Shown here in pieces: positions 48,446 through 64,000 of a stretch of DNA of 64,000 nt (the first letter of the stretch is position 1; each line of letters begins with the position of its first letter). The position numbers and the translations under genes are program-made. The notes under the pieces are model-generated. The model made no database searches. It had not been told where the DNA came from and saw nothing but the letters and a program-made list of their open reading frames with translations. This stretch comes from Polyporus tsugae (taxonomy: Eukaryota > Basidiomycota > Agaricomycetes > Polyporales > Polyporaceae): contig JAHRBS010000013.1 of NCBI GenBank assembly GCA_024305745.1, positions 2,852,001 through 2,916,000 on the forward strand, in the 5' to 3' direction.

Positions 48446-49556
48446 ATGCAGCGCACTCTCCGTTTCCCCAACGCGAGGCCTGTCCTCTCCAAAGTCCGCC
48501 CTCACCCTCCCTCCTCCCTCGTCGCTGCGCGACACATCCACCAAACCGCCTCCCGGACCCAAGCGAGCCCCTCAACATCGACAGGCAACGCCAATGACAC
48601 GAACTCGGAGCGGACAACACACTTCGGGTTCCAAACCGTGCCCGAGGAGGCGAAGGAGTCGCTCGTGCGGAATGTATTCGACAGCGTCGCGTCGTCGTAC
48701 GACATCATGAACGACGCCATGTCCATGGGCGTCCACCGGCTCTGGAAGGACGACTTCGTCGCGCGCCTCAAGCCTGGTGCGCGGGGCCCCCTCCGCTGCA
48801 TCGACGTCGCGGGCGGCACGGGCGACATCGCGCTTCGGATCCTCGACTTTGCGCGGGAGAAATACGCGGATAGAGAGACGGCCGTGGACGTGGTGGACAT
48901 CAACGGGGAGATGCTCAAGGAGGGCTACAAGCGGTTCAAGAAGACCATGTACCACAACAGTGCGCCCGACAGTCCGCTCTAGCTCACGACGCTGTGTACT
49001 CCTACTCACTCACGCGTGTGCGCATGCAGCCCCGCAGGTAGCGTTCAAGGAGGCGAACGCGCAGGAGATGCCCGAGGCCGAGTTCCCGGCGAACACGTAC
49101 GATCTCTACACCATCGCGTTCGGCATCCGGAACTGCACCTCCGTCCCCGACGTCCTCAAGGAAGCCTACCGCGTCCTCAAGCCCGGCGGCACCTTCGCCT
49201 GCCTCGAGTTCAGCCGCGTCAACAACCCCCTCTTCCGCACGTAAGTCCAGCCCCTCCCCTCGCTCTCATCCCTTCCCACACGCACGCGTGCTGACACTCG
49301 TCCGGTGTGATACGACAGGGTCTACGACCAGTACTCGTTCTCGGTCATACCTCTGCTCGGCACGATCCTCGCCGGCGATCGCGCATCGTACCAGTACCTC
49401 GTCGAGAGCATCCGCAAGTTCCCGCCGCAGCTTGAGTTCGCGAAGATGATCCAGGACGCGGGCTTCACGACCGGCGGCCTGCACGAGGGCAAGGGCGGCG
49501 CCTGGGTCGACCTCTGGGACGGCATCGCGGCCGTCCACACCGGTGTCAAGCTGTAG
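48446..49556 (+). CDS. COQ5: 2-methoxy-6-polyprenyl-1,4-benzoquinol methylase, mitochondrial (COQ5)
   Basis: C-methyltransferase of ubiquinone biosynthesis at the matrix side of the inner mitochondrial membrane. Exons 48446-48959, 49030-49240 and 49319-49556 give 320 residues. The start [20 protein letters not shown], with Arg, Ser and no acidic residues, is a mitochondrial presequence; the frame is open upstream but the upstream Met would add acidic residues. UbiE/COQ5 signatures: [20 protein letters not shown], the SAM site [46 protein letters not shown] and [17 protein letters not shown]. The end [20 protein letters not shown] is also typical. Confidence 0.96.
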
Positions 49557-50419
49557 ATTATAATCATGGATACATTACTCTTAGACTAATGCATACACCA
49601 CATTGCTCGTCAAGTCTCAGTACAAGTATTTTCGTCAACTCTCTGCGTGCAGGAATTTCAGTACCTTGAACGGTGTCACACCCTCTCACAATGTTACCCG
49701 GAAGCCCAAGACAAACAGAATGACGAGATGAGAGACCGGTAATAATTCCAAGATGGTATAACATGATTATAAGTACAAATGCCAGCCAACTATAGATCAG
49801 AAACGTTCAGGATTTGTGCTGCCCACATAACACCGTGACCTACCAGGTAAAAAACGCGGGAACGTTCGCGAGCGAGAAAAACGAACCCGCCCCAGTAAGT
49901 AGGGGATCCGGAGGAGGGCTAGGTAGAGGTGCTGTACTTGTAAAATTAAAATGTAGATGTGGGGGGAGATGATTCAGAATCCGGCCGTGGACCTCCGAGA
50001 GATAATAGAGAAGAGTGAGACTGAGAGGACACGAGAGCACGCGTGCCGAAGACGTATAGACGTGGGCGTGGTGTACGTACGTCGTGACGAGCATTATTGG
50101 TACACGAAGAGACAGACAGGCGCGAGGCGTGCCAAGGAGCGAACAGGAAGCATGAAGCGAGAAGTACGAGGTGCGAAGCCAAAGCAAGATACGATAGAGA
50201 GCACGAGAACGCGAAATATATGAACGGGACCGACGAGTCCGGGGCGAGCGAGCACGCTCACAACGTCAACTGTACATGGGTCGGGGTGTCGCGTCGGAGG
50301 AAGTCTAAGGAGATGCGTGCGGAAAGCGGCCGGCGGTGACTACAGAAAAAGAAAAAAAGAAAAAAAAACAGAAAGGCGACGCATTAATATTTACAGAGAA
50401 AAGGAAGCGTGCCCACGGC
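49557..50419. other. Convergent intergenic interval
   Basis: Between the stops of COQ5 (plus) and the PH-like gene (minus). An A-rich stretch lies at about 50340-50370. No gene recognised. Confidence 0.5.
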
Positions 50420-50609
50420 CTATACACGCACGTCTTCTAGCGACGCGTGAGGCGAGAGCGAGAGCGGCTTCCGTTCCCGCTCCCGCTCCCGTTCGGAGCC
50501 GGAGCTAGAATCGCCGTCCAGCTTGAACTTGACGAGCTTCTCCTCGTCCTCGCCTCCGACTCTGTCCCCGTTCGCCTTCGCGCCACGGTTCAGATCCTCG
50601 TTCCCGTCT

Positions 50610-50644
<35 letters not shown>

Positions 50645-53600
50645 GACCTCCATCTGCAGCACCGAAATCTGCTTTGACCCGCGGCGGGGTGGAGGCGAGA
50701 GCGACGTGATGCCGCGCATCTCGGGGGAGTGCTCGGGCGGCGGAGGGTGCGGGAGGTGCGGGGACAAGAGCGGCGGGGGCCCCAACGAGAGCGGCGATTG
50801 CGGTGGAGTGGCCGAGATCGACATGAAGCTGGGGTCGTTTTGGAACGTCATGATGGGCTCTCCGATCGGGGTGGACGGGATCGAGTATGGGTTGATCGAG
50901 GACGGCGCAGGGGAGGGTGGGTTGGGGATCGGACCGGCGGGAGGAGGCGTGGGGGACGGCGCGCTGAGCATGCGGAGGCGGCGTCTGATGATGAGGTCGG
51001 GGCGCAGTGGTGTGGGTGCTGACGGTGGCGGGAGGGCACCGTTCGGCGGTGGAGTCGGCGAGGCGAGGATGCTGGGTGACGCAGGGATGGTGGGAAGGTT
51101 GGGACTGCCACTGCTTGTGCTGCGGCGGTGTCGTGAAGGGCGAGAGTTGGTGATCTCATCTGGGCGCGGAGGAAGGGCAGAGGAAGGCGGCTGAGTCGCG
51201 GGCGGTGTAAACGAGAAGCGCGAAGCACGTAGCGTGAAGGACTCCCTAAAGGTCGTCTTCGTAACCGGCGCTGAATGCGGTTGCTGCGTCGGGTCACCCT
51301 TCAATGTCGGTGTCGGAAGCGGCGACGGCAGCGGGGAGAGCTCCGTTGTGACACCGCCGAACTCGTCCACACCAGAATGAGGAGTCGGCGGGAGCGCGAT
51401 GCTCGGAACAGGCCGCTGAGGCGGGGGAACAGACACCCGATGTGAAGACCTCGGCCGAACATGCGACGGATGGGGCGCTGGCTGCAAGAGAACATGCCCG
51501 AGCATGTTACTCCCGTGAGTCGCGACACTCTGGCTTGTGCTGACCGTGCTGTCACTACGCACAGACGAGCCGGACGCCCGCTTCGAGAAGCCCTGGAACC
51601 CCGACATGATGCTCTGCGGACTGTGCGCGGAGCGCTGCGATGGCGAACGACTGGGCGAGCTGTCCGCAGCGTATGGATGGGGCCGTTGCTGCTTCAACGA
51701 CGACCGTCCTGGTGACGACGGCGGCAACGGTGTGAGGCCCGACGGGGGGGTAGCAGGAAGAGGAAGTTTGGGAGGGGAGAGTCGCCTGGGGAGGACACCT
51801 TGCCGCGACCAACGCTTCGAGCTGGACTCGAACGTCTTTTGGGATGGCTGTTGTTCGGTGGATCCTATCGAAGACACCGAAGACCACGACGAGCTTGGGC
51901 GACAGTCATCTTGCGGCGGAGAGGCAGGAAGATCGGTGCCGTTCGGGTGCAGGCTAGGGCTGCGACTCGGGCTCGGGCTGAACTTCTGGCTCGATGCCGT
52001 CGAAGGCGAGTTGATCGAGGGTGTCGTCGAAGCGGACAACGCAGGCGACGGAGAGTGCGGTGATAGGAAAGCACTCCCGTTGTGCCTCACTCCGAGCGTC
52101 TCCGCCGTGCTCAGATTGGTGTGCGTGTATGTGAACCTATTCCTGTTGCCGTTCGCGCTGGTCATGGGTGGGGCTCCGCTCGCAGTCCAGGCCCTCCGTC
52201 GAGGAGGTGGGTGCAATGACGCTGAGACGAAGGGACTTCTACCGTCGCCGTGGAACCTCGTAACGTGCCCGTCGATACTCCCACCATTGATCCCGACGAG
52301 TCCTAGGCCGTTACTCCTCTCTCGGCCGATAGATGGTAATAGACTATTACGGTCATGATCCTGCAGGATCTTTTGATCCAGCGAAGGAGCGGACGCAGGA
52401 GGAGAAATCAACCCCATCTGAATTGGAAGGTCGCTTGGCATAGTTGTACCGACTCGTGGAGTGCTTGGGACGGACGGCATTGGTGTTGTTGGTGAGAGGG
52501 GTCGTTCGCTGGAGATGCTACTTGACCGAAGCATGCTCAGCAAACTAGTTCCTGCACGACCAAAGGACGAGTCTTCGAGGGGTGGTGGCGTCTCAGCTCC
52601 GTCGCGGCCAGTTATTGAGTTCGGGTGCGCGTCTAAGTTTGGTGCGGAAGGTGAACGAGGGCGGTTTCCGCCAAAGAAGCCACGTAATGCAGAGACCGCA
52701 ACAGAGGACGGGCGAGGGAGTTGGGGCGATGCAGAACGAAGCGACGGGGTAGGCGAGGACGCTGCAGGCGCCGATGCGGTCCCACTATGAGATGACGCGA
52801 CCGATGTTGTCGTCGCCGATGTGGTTACCGGCGGGGGAGAAGCAAATATGCCTTGTGCACGCATCGAGAGCATGACGTCGAGGTCCCCTCGGGGCTCAAG
52901 GCCGTTACTCTGGGTCATCGCACCCAAGCCGGCACGAACGGATCTATACGAAAGACAAATAGCAGGTTATGAATGGTCGGACTCCCATGTTTAGAATGAC
53001 AGAGAGGATCTTACCTCTCGGAGAGCACGGCTTGCTTTATGGCATCAATCCACTCGGATTGGTCGGCCATGGAGAGAGTCATCTCAGCCCCTCCAACTCC
53101 AACCACTCGTACGACCCCACGCCGCCCTCCGATCTCTTCGTCAGCCACGAATACCACGCTGTCTGCGCCGATCTCAACCCGTTCTAGCTCACGTTCGTTC
53201 CCACCATCCGTCTTGAAGACATGCAGATGAGCCACATGTTGCGGGGACGAGGAGTGCACCGAAAATGGGGATTGTGACTGGGATGAGAACGAAGTCGTGT
53301 GTGCGAGGGGACCCGACGTCAGGGAAGGTGAGGAAGTCAGGACTAGTACGCGAGTCTTCCATTGCTTCGTCAGAGCGAATAGCAGGACCGACGTCGGCGG
53401 ATGATGCTTCGCCACTCGGGAAGTGCGCTGGATCCACGGTGCGAATGCGGACTGGATCGCCGGGAACGGCGGTAGTGAGCGGACAGCGGGCGTTTCGGCG
53501 CGTGAGCTCGCTGCACGCGCTGTCTTCAGCTGCGTCGGCGAAGGTGACCGCGACCTTGACCGGGAGCGCGACCTCGATCGTTGTGAGCGCGTATGTGTCT

Positions 53601-54757
53601 CGGAGAACGAGCGTATGTGGGACCTGGATGAGATGCTCTCACGGTCTTCTAGGAGGACGGGGTCAAGTCCTATCGACTGCGCCGCGGCGTCGCGCAGGCG
53701 GTCGCGGTCCTCGTCCTCTGGCGGTCGTGGGGGCGGGGCGGAGATCTCTATTACCTCCGAGAACAGGAATTGGGTAGGTGGAGGCGGCGGCCGCATTTGC
53801 ATTTTCTTGCTCTTGCTGCGCTGCCGTGAAAACGGGAGCGCGATACCGGATGAGAGGAGCAAGCTCCCACGTGCACGTTTGGGGGCGTTGACGAGAGGAT
53901 TCGGTGGTGGAGGAGGGGATGAAGACGAGGACGACATGGGGAAGGACACGGCGGGGGGAGGCGCGGCTTCATAGGTGACGAACGACGCAGAGCCTGTGGG
54001 ATGCGATGTAAACGGGTCTGCGGGCATTGGCGGTCAGGAGGGTTCCAAGCATATAAAAGGCACTCGAATAAGACGCTGAGATGGAGATGATGCGGCATGG
54101 AAACGAACGAGGACCGGCGAATTTCGCAAAGTCTATGACGTCCCCCGGCTGACATCGATTCTGGCACCGTGCAAGGACCGAGCGCGGCGCCCATGGGAAC
54201 AGTTATGCGTACAGGAAAGGAGAAACTGTGGACAATCTTGGAGGAAGGGGATATAGGCAATGCAAAGTACCAGTGCACACAGTACGAAAGTTATAGAGAA
54301 AGCAGTCCGGGAATACAGATGGCACTACGGGCGCTCCGATGGAAAGTGGAGGAAGGGGAGTGAGAAGAGACACGCACCCTGAGCACCGTCCTTATCCTTC
54401 TTCGGTGGCAGCGACGCGGTACGTTTGCGAGTGAGGAGGTCGGGAAGCCTGCTAAGCCGGCGACTAGAATCTTTGTCCTGTTGGCTGGACGAGAAGTGAT
54501 GGGGACGCGCGCCCGGCGCGAAGGTGGTCACCGGGTTCGTGACATGAGAGGCGAGGGACATCGACGACGCATAGGCCGACGATGCAGACTGTGGGCGGTG
54601 GGGCATGAGTGCGAGTGGCGAGGAGGCAGGGTAGGCATGAGAGGAGGGAACAAGGAGGGAGGAGGGACCCTTGTCAGCATGAGCCTCATCAAGAAGCCAC
54701 AGGTTGCCTTGATAGAAGGCTAAATGCACATACCTGCGCGAGTTGCAGCTGGAGCAT
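50420..54757 (-). CDS. PH-domain-like, Ser/Pro-rich protein with acidic C-terminal tract, 1,280 aa
   Basis: Exons 54734-54757, 54378-54669, 53015-54017 and 50420-52943 join in phase. The start MLQLQLAQ was chosen because the longer upstream frame opens only with GTG and no in-frame ATG. About residues 350-440 form a PH-like fold: LTKQWKTRVLVLTSSPSLTS, VAHLHVFKTDGGNERELERV, EIGADSVVFVADEEIGGRRG, VVRVVGVGGAEMTLSMADQS and EWIDAIKQAVLSER, ending in the usual Trp-containing helix. The remaining 840 residues are disordered Ser/Pro-rich sequence with a Glu/Asp repeat (50611-50645) and an Arg/Glu run near the end. A PH domain suggests phosphoinositide or protein binding at a membrane or bud site; that is inference. 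No catalytic domain seen. Confidence 0.82.
50611..50645 (-). repeat. Hexanucleotide repeat encoding alternating Glu/Asp
   Basis: About five near-perfect copies of GAGGAC (minus-strand sense) encode a stretch of alternating Glu and Asp in the PH-like protein. A slippage-prone, probably length-variable tract. Confidence 0.75.
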
Positions 54758-55394
54758 CTTCGCTCAGGCGCGCGGTTCCATGCGGGGTGGACGGACGGCG
54801 CCGCGAACGACGTCGGGGATGGCGGGGAAGGGGGAAGCAGGTGGGAAGGTTCATCGGACCCAACGACGACTGGCGTAGTCCCGACGCCTGCGAAGGCCAC
54901 GCCCTCCCGCCTCGCACAGATGATAGATCCCCGGCTACGATGCTTCCGCCCAGCGTCTATTCAATTTTGGCCATCCCCGCCTCAGGCTGCTACCCGAGAT
55001 TAGCATATTATTTTACCCTTCTCCTTGATCCTGTCAACCAATATTGCTTCTTCTGGACTTGAATCTACGTATAGCAGACGGCCTCTGACAGGCATTTTGA
55101 CATCTCAGCAGAAGACACGCGCGCGTAATCGCAATTGCCAAGTGTGCAGGCCCCACTAGTACGGCTTCCCAACTTCGCAATATTGTTCGAGTTGCATCGC
55201 AATGTCTTGCTCATATAACATGCAAATATGTGTTCGAGGATAGATTGCCTGATCTGTCAACGGCTAGGCCTATTGCTTTTGCACCCCCAGTCAGAAAGGA
55301 TAGAGATGCAAAGAGACATCACAATTCGATGGGGATACCAGTACAATACATGTGATTACAAGCACAGAAATTCCAACATACGTGAGCAAAACTT
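54758..55394. other. Interval between PRP8 stop and the PH-like gene start
   Basis: Holds the PH-like gene's promoter and the PRP8 3' untranslated region. No gene seen. Confidence 0.5.
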
Positions 55395-63590
<8,196 letters not shown>

Positions 63591-63823
63591 CGTCGACGGC
63601 GAGAGACAAGGTTGGGTCCTCCTCAGTCAGCGCCTCCCGTCACGGTCGACGCGCCCGCCTCACGTGAAGTTTTGGTCGGAGCGAAGTGATTTGAAACTCC
63701 GACGGCCCACGCTTAACTCGAACGTAAACCACCTGCCCAACCGCTAGGCACTTTCATATACCAGTACCGTCGATACCAGCTCTGCCAGTCGATAGCTTAG
63801 GACGTACACTCCTCACGGTGTGC
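63591..63823. promoter_or_regulatory. 233-bp divergent promoter region of PRP8 and the F-box gene
   Basis: Start codons at 63590 (minus) and 63824 (plus) are back to back. No obvious TATA box. Sharing of elements is inference. Confidence 0.45.
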
Positions 63824-64000
63824 ATGCACAGAAATTCAGCAGAGTCTGGAACCCTGGACTCCACCAGCGGTCACGGTACCATGGCCTCACAGTCACCTTT
63901 TCTCTTGCTCCCCACAGAGCTGCGTATCAAAATCTTGCTACAACTCGACAATGACAGTCTTACACTATGCAGCTCGGTACAGTCTCATTTTAATATGCAT
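63824..64000 (+). CDS. F-box protein, 5' part only
   Basis: Begins at ATG 63824 (or the in-frame ATG at 63881) and runs off the window. After MASQSPF comes LLLPTELRIKILLQLDNDSL and TLCSSV, which fits the start of an F-box helix (LP-E-x-x-x-I-L-x-x-L-D). F-box proteins dock substrates on Skp1-cullin 1 ligases. An intron may start at the GTACAG near 63978, as the text after it no longer looks F-box-like. Substrate domain unknown because it lies outside. Confidence 0.65.
   Translation, partial: MHRNSAESGTLDSTSGHGTMASQSPFLLLPTELRIKILLQLDNDSLTLCSSVQSHFNMH

Noticed and set aside
50523..54000. Long plus-strand open frames opposite the PH-like gene (for example 50523-51194 and 51537-52358)
   Set aside because: Antisense shadows of a GC-rich Ser/Pro coding sequence; Gly/Arg-rich with no domain.
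54378..54900. Longer N-terminus of the PH-like protein containing a CSSC motif
   Set aside because: The frame opens only with GTG and a stop lies directly upstream; the spliced 24-nt first exon with an ATG fits in phase.

Overview
The window is nuclear DNA of a filamentous basidiomycete, most likely an Agaricomycete (mushroom or polypore lineage). The evidence is GT-AG introns of about 50-80 nt cutting nearly every gene, high GC at third codon positions, and an intron-dense membrane gene of the mushroom-type DUF6534 family. An expansin-like secreted protein, a Kre9/Knh1-like GPI protein, a fungal F-BAR/C1/SH3 protein (Bzz1) and a fungal mannitol-1-phosphate dehydrogenase point the same way. 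I cannot name the species. No organellar, viral, prokaryotic, rRNA, tRNA or CRISPR feature was seen.

Layout. 0-8 kb: complex I subunit NDUFA9 (minus, C-terminus beyond the window), a 99-residue UPF0390 protein (plus), and a protein with two CENP-B-type helix-turn-helix domains (minus). 8-22 kb: gene-poor, with the deadenylase CAF1/POP2 and BZZ1 (both minus) and two short coding fragments of unknown family. 22-30 kb: an expansin-like (RlpA/DPBB) protein (plus), a tentative tail-anchored protein (minus), a Kre9/Knh1-like GPI protein (minus), and a mannitol-1-phosphate dehydrogenase (plus) whose frame is broken by an exact 64-bp tandem duplication. 30-40 kb: cullin 1, a DUF6534-type seven-helix membrane protein in about 24 tiny exons, and intronless RTT109 (all plus). 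40-55 kb: a proline-rich tentative gene (minus), an 858-residue coiled-coil/low-complexity protein (plus), the divergent pair FCF2/COQ5 sharing 207 bp, and a 1,280-residue PH-like, serine/proline-rich protein (minus). 55-64 kb: the complete splicing factor PRP8 (minus) in about 20 exons, then the start of an F-box gene (plus) running off the end.

The genes are mostly conserved housekeeping functions: respiration (NDUFA9, COQ5), mRNA turnover and splicing (CAF1, PRP8), rRNA processing (FCF2), ubiquitin ligation (cullin 1, F-box), chromatin (RTT109, CENP-B-like), actin/endocytosis (BZZ1), cell surface (expansin-like, GPI protein) and mannitol metabolism. They do not form a biosynthetic cluster and I see no clear novel multi-gene system. 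The most unusual signals are the tandem duplication in the mannitol-phosphate dehydrogenase, the 10-16 nt microexons of the DUF6534 gene, and unannotated coding-like segments in the gene-poor stretches. Exon coordinates given as exact were checked for splice dinucleotides and phase by hand; the others are marked approximate.
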